The translations under genes were made by a program, and so were the position numbers. A stretch of DNA of 64,000 bases from Arthrobacter_M sp030063245 (GTDB taxonomy: Bacteria > Actinomycetota > Actinomycetes > Actinomycetales > Micrococcaceae), in contig NZ_CP180316.1 of assembly GCF_051131705.1 (NCBI RefSeq), positions 1,922,001 through 1,986,000 of the forward strand, given 5' to 3'. Under the pieces are notes generated by a model. That model saw only the letters and a list, made by a program, of their open reading frames with translations. It was not told the DNA's origin and ran no database searches. Position 1 is the stretch's first letter. Each line of letters begins with the position of its first letter. Positions 53,746-61,860 of the stretch are shown here, in pieces.

Positions 53746-55807
53746 TGCCGCCCTCCTGCCCCGGGCCGGCCACGAGCACCGAGCCGTCCACGTCCTGCGA
53801 AATCCGCAGTACCAGATACTCCAACGGGAACGCGGGGGCCACGCCGACTTCGGCGACCAGCCGCCCCAGGCCCTGAGGCTGAGGCGGGTTGAGGCCGTCG
53901 TCGCACTGCACAAAGAAGGACTCGGCCTCGGTGCCGCCGGCAAACGCCCCGCGCCGGTGCTGGTCCCGGAGGAACGCCGTCAGCATCCGGGTCAGCGTGG
54001 TCCGGAGCTGGGGCGTGTTAGGTTCGAAGACCAGCCACTGCGCCTGGCGTTCCAAGGTAAGGGCCAGCATGGTCATCAGCCGGCGGACGCTGAGCTGGAC
54101 GTATTCCGGATCGGTGGACAGGGTGCTGGCGGCGCTGAGCCGGATGCCGTCCCGGTCCTGGCGGTAGACGTTGATGCCCTGCAGATGCAGCACGTCGTGC
54201 GTGGCATCGCTGACGACGTCGGCGCTGAGCACGGCGCCGACCGCCAGGGCGTTGGCCGGCCCCCAGGAGAGGCCGAGCCGGCGCTCGCGCGCGGCGATGA
54301 TGCCCGCTGCAAAGGACGACGGCGGCAGTTGGACGATGGCGGGCCGTCCCGGCCCGATGCGGGGCACGCCGAGCCAGGGAAAGTAGGCGGCTGCGTAGCT
54401 GCCGCCGAACCCGGTGCGCCAGTCATGGATCTGGCGCTGCGACAACCCCGCCGGTACGTCCAGCAACGCCACGAAGCGGTGCCGCAGCTCCGCCACCTCC
54501 ACCAGGCGCAGCTGCCGCCGGACGATCTCGGCCAGGTCCCCGGGGTCGCGGGCGTCAAGCGTCGGCGGCACGTCGGCGGCGGGGGCGTAGTCGGGGTCCT
54601 GCTGCACTGTATCCCGGCAGCCGCCGCGGGCCCGGCAACCACAGGAAGCCTGGCAGCCGCAGGTGCCCGGGGTCCCGCGCGGGTCCAGGCAGCCGCAGCA
54701 GCAGGCGGCGGCGTGCCGGACCGGAGCGGGCGCCGGCACCTCGGCAGCCGGAGCCGCGCGCCAGTACAGGTCAGGCACGCACAGCAGGCCGATGCGGGAT
54801 TCGCGGCCCAAAGCGTCCACACCCCGATGGCACGCTTCATCGAGCGGATCCTGGTCCGCCGGCCCGTCGTCGTAGAAGCTGTGAAAATCTATCCCCGGGC
54901 TGCGGTCCTTACCCGGATGAACCGGCAGCACCGGGACGTCGTCAAGCCGCGGATCCGGCAGCGGCTCGGTCCCGCCCCAGTCACCCGTGGCCCGCAGGAG
55001 CACTGACTCGCTGACAAGGACGTCCGGAAGGAACCGGGGGTGCCCCGGTCGCAGGCCCATCCCGCTGAGCCGTTCGCGCTGGGCGGCACCCGATTCGGCG
55101 GCGTCCAGCACGGCCGTGACCACGTCCACTCGAAGAAACCCAACGGCGGGAACAGGTATCGGGGTCTCCAGCACGGCGGACCGCCCGCCGGCGCGCGGGT
55201 CCGTCCGGCGTTCGCCGGCCACCCAGCCCAGACGGGGGAGACCCGGCGGGTCCAGCGGCAGCAACCGCAGCAGGGACCACGGCGCCAGGACTGCTCCCGC
55301 TGGAAGCTTGATTCCGCCGTCGTCGTCAAGGCTTCCGTCAAAGGACTGCAGCACCTCGAAGCCGAGGCGGACCCGCAATCCGGTGCCCCATGTTCCTTCA
55401 CTGGCGGCGGTCAGCCCGGGGGCGGCCGAGTTCAACCCGCTTGCGTCGGATGTCCCCGCACCGATCCGGAACCGTGCCGTCGCCGCTTCGGCGTCATCGC
55501 CCGTCCAATCCGGCGGGGGAGCGACGCGCAGCACCCATGCACGCTCCCCGCCCTGGGCGAAGAAGGCCTGCACGGCATAGGGCAGCAGCCGGTCCGGCGC
55601 CTGTGACTCCCGTTCGAAGGCGCCGAAGTTTCGGACATAGTCAGACCAGCTCGCCACCATGATGGGCCTGTCCACGGGACCTCGGAGGGCGACGCCCACG
55701 AAGCCGGTCTCGTCCAGGCGCACCGGTTCGAAGCCCGACTCCGGGCGGCTGTTGCTGTCACCGAACGGGTATATGCCCGGGCGGCCCAGCTGCAGTCCGG
55801 CGGTCAT
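53738..55807 (-). CDS. Second eCIS sheath protein with cysteine-rich insertion
   Basis: A 689-residue sheath protein (Afp3/4-like). The N-terminus reads MTAGLQLGRPGIYPFGDSNS and the C-terminal sheath core includes FFVQCDDGLNPPQPQGLGRL and FPLEYLVLRISQDVDG. The first part and the last 250 residues resemble sheath subunits; between about residues 360 and 395 there is an insertion with nine cysteines in some 29 residues (ACCCGCLDPRG, then TCGCQASCGC). It begins at an ATGA overlap with the tube gene. Probably a baseplate-proximal or minor sheath ring. Confidence 0.88.
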   Translation of the reverse strand: MTAGLQLGRPGIYPFGDSNSRPESGFEPVRLDETGFVGVALRGPVDRPIMVASWSDYVRNFGAFERESQAPDRLLPYAVQAFFAQGGERAWVLRVAPPPDWTGDDAEAATARFRIGAGTSDASGLNSAAPGLTAASEGTWGTGLRVRLGFEVLQSFDGSLDDDGGIKLPAGAVLAPWSLLRLLPLDPPGLPRLGWVAGERRTDPRAGGRSAVLETPIPVPAVGFLRVDVVTAVLDAAESGAAQRERLSGMGLRPGHPRFLPDVLVSESVLLRATGDWGGTEPLPDPRLDDVPVLPVHPGKDRSPGIDFHSFYDDGPADQDPLDEACHRGVDALGRESRIGLLCVPDLYWRAAPAAEVPAPAPVRHAAACCCGCLDPRGTPGTCGCQASCGCRARGGCRDTVQQDPDYAPAADVPPTLDARDPGDLAEIVRRQLRLVEVAELRHRFVALLDVPAGLSQRQIHDWRTGFGGSYAAAYFPWLGVPRIGPGRPAIVQLPPSSFAAGIIAARERRLGLSWGPANALAVGAVLSADVVSDATHDVLHLQGINVYRQDRDGIRLSAASTLSTDPEYVQLSVRRLMTMLALTLERQAQWLVFEPNTPQLRTTLTRMLTAFLRDQHRRGAFAGGTEAESFFVQCDDGLNPPQPQGLGRLVAEVGVAPAFPLEYLVLRISQDVDGSVLVAGPGQEGGNA

Positions 55808-56259
55808 GTGGACTGGTAGTCAATGCTTTCGGCGACCAGATGCAGCTCCTCCATGGCTACCTCACCGCCTCCCTTGCCGGTCAGGCTGGGGCCCACCCAT
55901 TTCTTGGGCTGCGCATCGCGCAGGATCCAGCTGCAGACGGCGGTGCGGCGCTCGTCCAGCAGCGTGATGGTGACAGTCCGGTGCTGGATTTCACCCCTGC
56001 TGGTGGCCTGAAGCCAGCTGAACAGGCGCAGATCGCCGATCACTCCGCGCTTGAGGGTCACATCATCGACACTGTTGACATTGGGCACCTTGCGGACGTG
56101 GTTGTCCGCATCATTGCCGTTGCGGTATTCGGAGTACTTGATTTCGTTGCCGAGGCCGCTCACATCGGAGAAACCGCCGGCAATCAGTTCTTCACCGCCG
56201 GCATCACCGAGCTTGACCATGAAGTTGAACGCTCCATACGGATTATTTCGAATTGCCAT
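55804..56259 (-). CDS. Main eCIS tube protein (Afp1-like)
   Basis: A 151-residue T4 gp19-like tube protein: NNPYGAFNFMVKLGDAGGEE, then GFSDVSGLGNEIKYSEYRNG and the C-terminal strand GGEVAMEELHLVAESIDY. It polymerises inside the sheath to make the inner tube and lies directly behind the sheath gene. GAGGTG precedes its ATG. It has the classical length for the family. Confidence 0.95.
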   Translation of the reverse strand: MAIRNNPYGAFNFMVKLGDAGGEELIAGGFSDVSGLGNEIKYSEYRNGNDADNHVRKVPNVNSVDDVTLKRGVIGDLRLFSWLQATSRGEIQHRTVTITLLDERRTAVCSWILRDAQPKKWVGPSLTGKGGGEVAMEELHLVAESIDYQST

Positions 56260-56272
56260 GATTCATTTCACC

Positions 56273-58255
56273 TCAAGCCTGCTGGGCGTCAGCGGTCCAC
56301 TGACCGATACGGAAGATCACGAATTCTGCGGGATAGGTTGGGGCCACCCCGATGAGGCAGATCAGCCGGCCGTTGTCCAGGTCGTTCTGCGCCATGGTCG
56401 TCCGGTCGCAGCGCACAAAGAACGCTTCCTCCGGTTTGGTGCCCATTAGCGCGCCGGTACGCCAGACCACCAGGAGGAAATCCTCGATGGACTGCCGGAT
56501 CGATGCCCAGAGCCGTTCGTTGTTCGGCTCGAAGACCGCCCACTGGGTGGACTTATCGATGGAATGCTCCAGGTAGACGAACAGCCGGCGCACGTTGACG
56601 TACTTCCACTCCGGGTCGGAGCTGATGGTCCGCGCCCCCCAGACCCGGTTGGCGCGGCCCTCGAAGAACCGCAGCGCGTTGATGCCCTCGGGATTCAGCA
56701 CGGCCTGCCGGTCATAGGTGACGTTCTGGACGAACTTGGTGATCCCCAGGATCACCTCATTGGCGGGCGCCTTGTGGACGCCGCGCTGCACGTCGTTGCG
56801 GGCGTAGATGCCCGCGGTGAAGCCCGACGGCGGCAGGTCCAGTCGTGCCGGTGCCGCACTGGGATCGACCCTGACCGTCGGATCTACGATCTCCACCCAG
56901 GGGTAGTAAAGGGCCGCGTAGGTGGAATCGAACTGGGAACGGAAGGTGCGCACCTCCGACAGCGACGCGTTTGCCGGCGGATCGATGATGCCGATCCGGT
57001 AGGCGCGCGGCGATTCGCAGTGCGCGATGAGGTCATCCACCGCCGTCTTGCGCTCGGCCTCGGTCGAAAAGCCGATGGCGTTGGGCGAGGCGACGATGGC
57101 AATATCTTCCACTTCCAGCAGGGCTTCAAGGCCGGTGGCGGCCTTGTTCACGTTATCCGGGTCGGCTTTTTCGCCCTTGATGGCGTCCGGGCTCAGGGCC
57201 GCTCCTTCCGTGCCGCCGGTGAGATATTTCGGCTGGCTCAGCGTCAGCAGGGCCGTCAGCAGGGGAGTCAGTTGATCGGACACCGGCGCTGGTCCCGGTC
57301 CCGCCGCCGGACTGCCGGGGATGTCCAGCCAGACCAGGCAGGCTTCGTCGTTGGGGTCGGCCGCCTGCAGAATATTGGCGATGGACCGCGGATGCGCCGG
57401 GTTCAGTTCCAGTCCCGGGTACACATCGGTCCGGCGTCCCCAGTTGACGGTCACGGTGAGTGTCAGATGGCTGGCCAGCGCGCCGGCAGCGGGGACGGGT
57501 GTGGACGCACCGGTTGCGGGGTCGATCAGCGTCTGGTTCCCCTTGCCGTCGTTGCCGACGATCCGCAGGCTGCCGGCGGCGGGAGGATTCGGATTGCCGC
57601 TCTTGGGGTCGGTCCCGGGAGGAATCTTAGCGTCACCGGCGTACATTTCCACGACGGCGTCAGAGCCCAGACCCTGCAGCACGCCGGGTTTTGGGGTAGC
57701 CCCTGGCGGGGCGGCCCCTGCGGTTGAGCCGATGAGGACATTTTTGCTGCGTTGCAGGCTGACCCTGATGTTGAACTCGTTGCCCGCGCCGCCGGGCCAG
57801 CGCGTACGCCACATTGCTGCCGGTGCCCCCGCGGGAGGCACGGGAGGTGGCCCGTCGGGCGGGACTGGGATGGGCAGTGTGGCGAAGTTTTTCGTCAGGT
57901 CAATGGCTTCGTTCGCGTCCAGCGCGAAAGGAAACACGCGGGACACGTATAGACGCCGGCCGCCGTTGCCGAAGAACGCCCTGGCGGCAAAGGCCAAGTA
58001 ATTTCGCTGGTCGGTCGCCAGGCCGACGCCGTCGAGGCCGCCGAAGGCGCGCTCAAACTCCGTGTAGCTGGTGACCAGCGTGGGCTGCGGCGTCATCGCC
58101 ATTGGGTTAGAGCCCGGCGGGGTGATGTCATACGGGGTGGGGCCGTAGCGGGTGAGTCCGGCCATGCCGAAGGTGGATGTGGCCACCCCTTCGATGGATT
58201 TGGACCGGAAGCTGGTCTCCTCGAGGTATACACCAGGCGTTAGGTATTCAGGCAT
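56273..58255 (-). CDS. Main eCIS sheath protein (Afp2-like)
   Basis: A 660-residue contractile sheath subunit. The N-terminus (YLTPGVYLEETSFRSKSIEG) is the hallmark of sheath proteins, and the C-terminal core has NVRRLFVYLEHSIDKSTQWA and AFFVRCDRTTMAQNDLDNGR. The middle (about residues 100-330) is an external domain of variable sequence. AGGAGG lies seven bases before the ATG at 58255, the best ribosome site in the operon, which fits the high copy number needed for a sheath. Confidence 0.96.
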   Translation of the reverse strand: MPEYLTPGVYLEETSFRSKSIEGVATSTFGMAGLTRYGPTPYDITPPGSNPMAMTPQPTLVTSYTEFERAFGGLDGVGLATDQRNYLAFAARAFFGNGGRRLYVSRVFPFALDANEAIDLTKNFATLPIPVPPDGPPPVPPAGAPAAMWRTRWPGGAGNEFNIRVSLQRSKNVLIGSTAGAAPPGATPKPGVLQGLGSDAVVEMYAGDAKIPPGTDPKSGNPNPPAAGSLRIVGNDGKGNQTLIDPATGASTPVPAAGALASHLTLTVTVNWGRRTDVYPGLELNPAHPRSIANILQAADPNDEACLVWLDIPGSPAAGPGPAPVSDQLTPLLTALLTLSQPKYLTGGTEGAALSPDAIKGEKADPDNVNKAATGLEALLEVEDIAIVASPNAIGFSTEAERKTAVDDLIAHCESPRAYRIGIIDPPANASLSEVRTFRSQFDSTYAALYYPWVEIVDPTVRVDPSAAPARLDLPPSGFTAGIYARNDVQRGVHKAPANEVILGITKFVQNVTYDRQAVLNPEGINALRFFEGRANRVWGARTISSDPEWKYVNVRRLFVYLEHSIDKSTQWAVFEPNNERLWASIRQSIEDFLLVVWRTGALMGTKPEEAFFVRCDRTTMAQNDLDNGRLICLIGVAPTYPAEFVIFRIGQWTADAQQA

Positions 58256-58275
58256 GTTGACCTCCTAGGTCACGC

Positions 58276-59112
58276 TTAAGGGTTGAATGAGACATCGTCG
58301 TGCAGGACGAGCCCGGTACCGATTGGTACCTCGTGCTGCGCCGGCTGACGGGAGGGGACATAACCGGGCGGCGGACTGACGCCGCGGAGCACTGAGTTAT
58401 CCAGATCCTGCGGGAGTGGCGGTGCCCAGGAGCGAGGAACGTCCTCGATGACGAGGTCCGAGCAACGGTCGGTTCCGTCGGCCGGACTTGGCGATTTCGG
58501 CGCCGAGGCCACCAGGTCAAGGGCCACGGAGTCCTGCAGTGGATTTTGGTCCGGGTTGGATACGACCAGCAGGAATTCGCCGCGTTCGTCGGCGTGCGCG
58601 CGTCCTGCGATCGCACCGTTTAGCCCGGTCGCCGTGACGCGCGCCCAACGGACTGGGAGTCCGTTGTCGCCCACCCGGCCGCGGACGAGCGTGCTGCCGC
58701 GGGGGAATGCATAGGCGGAACCCGGCCAGAGCCACACGCGAAGCAGCCGCGAGGCGACAGGAATATACGGCCCCGCGGCCCCAGCTGCGACGGCGGCGAG
58801 CGGCCACAGGTGGACCGAAAACCGGCGGGGTGCGTAGCGCCGGTCCGGATCGTCGATCCTGACCACAAATGCAGCTGGGACGAGCGGGCCATACCGGAGC
58901 TTGAACCGACCCATCCCGGACCCGTCAAGGTCCGAGCACGGCCATGCCGCCTGGGAATGGATTCGACGCTTAGGAGCGGTCACCTCGCGGCCAACCCGGA
59001 CCCCTGTGGCGATTGAGGTCCCGGTGATGGCGTCGAAGCACTCGACGCCCAGCGCCAGCTGGTGCAGCACGGTCGCCTTGCCGATTACGGTATCGATCAC
59101 GCCGTCGATCAT
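58276..59112 (-). CDS. eCIS-linked carboxypeptidase-regulatory-like protein
   Basis: A 278-residue protein. A central region (TLVRGRVGDNGLPVRWARVT, then HADERGEFLLVV) matches the carboxypeptidase regulatory-like (beta-sandwich) pattern, in which R-G-x-V is followed by an A-x-V strand and a D-x-x-G-x-F turn. The start is an ATG overlapping the previous stop (TGATG), or a GTG at 59115. It lies between cap and sheath genes. A similar gene is common in actinobacterial eCIS clusters, but its part in the particle is unknown. Confidence 0.75.
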   Translation of the reverse strand: MIDGVIDTVIGKATVLHQLALGVECFDAITGTSIATGVRVGREVTAPKRRIHSQAAWPCSDLDGSGMGRFKLRYGPLVPAAFVVRIDDPDRRYAPRRFSVHLWPLAAVAAGAAGPYIPVASRLLRVWLWPGSAYAFPRGSTLVRGRVGDNGLPVRWARVTATGLNGAIAGRAHADERGEFLLVVSNPDQNPLQDSVALDLVASAPKSPSPADGTDRCSDLVIEDVPRSWAPPLPQDLDNSVLRGVSPPPGYVPSRQPAQHEVPIGTGLVLHDDVSFNP

Positions 59113-59705
59113 CACGGCATCCCCGCCTTGGTGCGCGCCGCGACTGTGGCGACCCGTTCGCCGTCGGGCTCCTGCCGTCCCTCGATACAGATCACGCGCG
59201 CGAGGTATGGAAGCGACAACCGGTAATCGGTACTCAGCGCCTGAAAGGCCTCGCTCATGGAGTCCAAGGCCAGATCATCGGAGACTATCTGCACCGCGTC
59301 GCCGGCCGCCCACTCCCCGCTCGAATCGAGTAGCGGACCAGTGAGGATGCTCTCGCTCTCCAACGTTTGGGCCGCCAAGCCAAGAAACCGCAATTCATCC
59401 TCGACGTTGGGCGCCCACGCCGCAATGAGAAAGTGCATGCGCAGCGGGAGCCGGGGGATCCCGTCGATACTTCCCACGGCCGACCAGCCGGCCCGGGTCT
59501 CGCGGTCCACGCTGACCCTGTAGCAGTACACGGAAATGGCCGGCTGATGGACAAGCTGCCCCGAATTGGTCTTCATCGTCTTGAGCTCATTGGTGCTGGC
59601 CAGGAAAGCGTCCAAGGCAGCCGCCCCGGGCACCGCGTGGAAGCGCCTGTTGAGCAATGCCACGATGCTCAAACCGGCGGCAGCGAGGGCCTGATATCCA
59701 GCCAT
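59112..59705 (-). CDS. eCIS cap/terminator protein (Pvc16-like, DUF4255)
   Basis: A 197-residue protein. The start MAGYQALAAAGLSIVALLNR and the segment VHQPAISVYCYRVSVDRETR match the N-terminal domain of Pvc16/Afp16. Further, PRLPLRMHFLIAAWAPNVED is a conserved family stretch. In Afp and PVC this protein closes the distal end of the sheath and tube. It is the first gene of the minus-strand operon, whose promoter must lie in 59706-59860. Confidence 0.9.
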   Translation of the reverse strand: MAGYQALAAAGLSIVALLNRRFHAVPGAAALDAFLASTNELKTMKTNSGQLVHQPAISVYCYRVSVDRETRAGWSAVGSIDGIPRLPLRMHFLIAAWAPNVEDELRFLGLAAQTLESESILTGPLLDSSGEWAAGDAVQIVSDDLALDSMSEAFQALSTDYRLSLPYLARVICIEGRQEPDGERVATVAARTKAGMP

Positions 59706-59777
59706 GGGCCCAGCATTGCCGGTCCGGCGTCACTGGACCGTCGCACCGGTGGCCCCCGGAATAAGCCGAACGCCGCC

Positions 59778-59795
59778 GTGACCCCTCGGTGACAC
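59778..59795 (+). promoter_or_regulatory. Candidate SARP-type direct repeat at the head of the eCIS locus
   Basis: GTGACCCCTCGGTGACAC. GTGAC occurs at 59778-59782 and 59789-59793, an 11-bp period, in the interval between the divergent cap gene and the cysteine-rich gene. It closely resembles the pair at 61021-61038 (13 of 18 positions). SARP proteins bind heptamer direct repeats spaced by one helical turn. Which of the two divergent genes it controls is unclear. Confidence 0.5.
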
Positions 59796-59860
59796 CGCGG
59801 CCGGAAACTTAGGAACGCGGCTGGCGACGTACCAGTGGACCGGGATGAAGGAAACCGACG

Positions 59861-60976
59861 ATGAACACCGAGAAGGACATGGAGGAGCCGGCAGAGAACG
59901 GTTCCGAAATCGCATCGGCCGAGGATGCCGGCTGCGACCCGAAACACATTGACGATCTGCAGTGCAGGATGATGGGGATCGCCAAACAAGCGGAGTACAA
60001 CGGCCCGTTCACGGTTCTGCTGGACAAGGCCAAGATGGACTACGATCTGACGCGCAAGGACTACCGCCAAAAAAGACACGATGCCCAGCTCAAGGTCCAG
60101 GATCTGCAGCATGCCGTGAAACAACTCACCGAGCGGATCCGCTGCAAGATTGAGCAGGAACGGGTTGTCCGGAACCTAGACAAGGCATTTGCACAGGTGG
60201 TGGATCAACTCACCAAGTGTCAGCCGGAGATCGGGTGCTGCTGTTCAGAGGCCGACTGCCACTTTGATCTGGACTGCCAAGGCCTCCCGTACGACGAGCT
60301 GGTAAAGCGGATCGATAAGTATCAGGCGCGGACCGATGCGGCCCAACAGTGCTTCACGACTCTCGTGGGTGAACCGGCGGCCCTGGAGCTGCGGGTGGCG
60401 GCCCGCAAGGACGACGTCGACAAGATCAACGCGGCCTTGCTTGAGGATCCGGCTAAAACGGATCTGAAAATGGTCTATGCCCAGGCGTTGGTGGCGGAGC
60501 GCGACGTGAACCGGGTCTGGAACGGCTTTGGCGATGTCAATGAATTTGTTGAGTGCCTGTGCTGCGCCCTGAAGTGTTGGACCAACGGCGGCGGGGCGGT
60601 TTCGAAACTGCTCGGAACGAAGGCCGTACGGGACTGCCGGCGGAAAGCGGAACAGGATCATTGCGCCAGGCTGCAATCCAACACCGTCGACGAAATCATC
60701 GTCATCTATGACAAGCTCTGTGCTGACGAGCGGCCCTGTGATGCTGACGGGGAAAGGCACGGGCATCAGGAAGGGCATGAGGGCCGTGATTCCCGGGAGG
60801 AACGCGAGGAACGCGAGGAACGCGAGGAACGCGAGGAACGCGAGGAACGGCGGGAGGAACGGGAAGAACGGGAAGAGCGGCGGGAGGAGCGCGAGGAACG
60901 CGAAGAGCGGCGTGAGGGGCGCGAACGCAATGGGGGTCAGAGTTGGTATGACCGGCATGGGGGGCGCGAGGGTTAG
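59861..60976 (+). CDS. Cysteine-rich coiled-coil protein divergent from the eCIS operon
   Basis: A 371-residue cytoplasmic protein of unknown family. The first 300 residues are helical and contain 18 cysteines, many clustered (GCCCSEADCHFDLDC and ECLCCALKCW). The last 60 residues are an unusual charged repeat of EER units. It is transcribed from the same 155-base interval as the eCIS operon, so co-regulation is likely. It may be a particle-associated, scaffolding or metal-binding protein; this is inference. The start ATG at 59861 follows GGAA. Confidence 0.75.
   Translation: MNTEKDMEEPAENGSEIASAEDAGCDPKHIDDLQCRMMGIAKQAEYNGPFTVLLDKAKMDYDLTRKDYRQKRHDAQLKVQDLQHAVKQLTERIRCKIEQERVVRNLDKAFAQVVDQLTKCQPEIGCCCSEADCHFDLDCQGLPYDELVKRIDKYQARTDAAQQCFTTLVGEPAALELRVAARKDDVDKINAALLEDPAKTDLKMVYAQALVAERDVNRVWNGFGDVNEFVECLCCALKCWTNGGGAVSKLLGTKAVRDCRRKAEQDHCARLQSNTVDEIIVIYDKLCADERPCDADGERHGHQEGHEGRDSREEREEREEREEREEREERREEREEREERREEREEREERREGRERNGGQSWYDRHGGREG
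60799..60921 (+). repeat. Tandem repeat coding for EER units
   Basis: Units such as CGCGAGGAA repeat about ten or more times, with variants GGGAAGAAC and CGGGAGGAG. They encode an extended arginine-glutamate tract that would form a single charged helix. Slippage at this site would change its length. Confidence 0.85.
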
Positions 60977-61020
60977 GGCCTCCCAGGGCCTGTAGCGCCG
61001 AAGTCGGCAATGATTCCGAT

Positions 61021-61053
61021 GTGACGCTGTGGTGACGCTTGTCACACTACAGT
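61021..61053 (+). promoter_or_regulatory. Candidate SARP-type operator and promoter of the plus-strand SARP gene
   Basis: The heptamer GTGACGC occurs at 61021-61027 and 61032-61038 (11-bp period; spacer TGTG). After nine bases comes a -10-like TACAGT (61048-61053), with no need for a -35 box. This is the layout of known SARP-activated promoters, with two direct heptamers one helical turn apart about eight bases upstream of the -10. The second heptamer also forms an inverted pair with GTCAC at 61041-61045. Autoregulation is therefore likely. Confidence 0.5.
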
Positions 61054-61092
61054 CCTCCTACCCGTTCATCTCATAAGGAGGGTCTAGATGCG

Positions 61093-61860
61093 ATGGTCAG
61101 CACCCAGCTCAGTCAGCCTGCCCGGCTCGATCAACTCGCAATTTGCCTCCTTGGCGGCCCCTACGTGATCCAGGCAGGGAAGCGTATTGCAGTGCCGGAA
61201 GGCAGCAAAAAGCTTCTTGTCTTTGTCGCGCTCCATGACGGGCGCGTCGATAGACGTCACGCGGCCGGAACGCTGTGGCCCTACGTCTCCGATGACCGCG
61301 CGTCGGGAAACCTCAGATCCGCACTTTGGCGGTTGAAGGGAGCTGGCATAGTCGTACTGGAGGCGGACAAGGTGTTCATCGAATTGCGGGGCGAAACCAG
61401 CATAGACATCTATGCCCTGCGTGATTGGGCAGGCCGCGTGATCGGCGGCACAGCGCAGATCACGGACCTGGCGCTACCCGCATGGAACCTTGAGGCGCTC
61501 GATCTTCTCCCCGGCTGGTACGACGATTGGGTGATCTTTGAGCGCGAACGCCTCCGCCAGCGCCTGCTCCATGGCCTCGAAGCACTCTGCTGTCAGCTGA
61601 TCCACTTGGAGCGGTACGCGGAGGCCGTGGAAGTCGCCATGGACGCCGTCGACATTGACCCATTGCGGGAAAGCGCCCAACGGGCGCTGGTGGAAGCCCA
61701 TCTGGCCGAGGGTAATATCGTTGAAGCGCGCCGGATCTACAAGGCTTATGTATCTATGGTGGCCCAAGAGCTCGGTGTTTTGCCGGGTGCCAGAATCCGC
61801 AGCCTCATCGAAAGGACCGAACCGGTGCGGGTCAGTCCTGCTGAGGCCTACCAGCGGTGA
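61093..61860 (+). CDS. SARP/BTAD-family transcriptional regulator
   Basis: A 255-residue regulator. The N-terminal about 95 residues form the OmpR-like winged helix of SARP proteins (LAICLLGGPYVIQAGKRIAV, then RRHAAGTLWPYVSDDRASGN and LRSALWRL). The rest is the BTAD helical domain (YAEAVEVAMDAVDIDPLRES, then LVEAHLAEGNIVEARRIY). AAGGAGGG lies ten bases before the ATG. No ATPase domain is present, so it is a small SARP. Such proteins activate nearby operons through direct repeats, and a fitting repeat pair lies at 61021-61038 and another at the eCIS locus head. Confidence 0.9.
   Translation: MVSTQLSQPARLDQLAICLLGGPYVIQAGKRIAVPEGSKKLLVFVALHDGRVDRRHAAGTLWPYVSDDRASGNLRSALWRLKGAGIVVLEADKVFIELRGETSIDIYALRDWAGRVIGGTAQITDLALPAWNLEALDLLPGWYDDWVIFERERLRQRLLHGLEALCCQLIHLERYAEAVEVAMDAVDIDPLRESAQRALVEAHLAEGNIVEARRIYKAYVSMVAQELGVLPGARIRSLIERTEPVRVSPAEAYQR

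Noticed and set aside
60780..60930. Regular short repeats that could be mistaken for a CRISPR array
   Set aside because: The units are about nine bases with no spacers and lie in frame within a coding region as EER codons.
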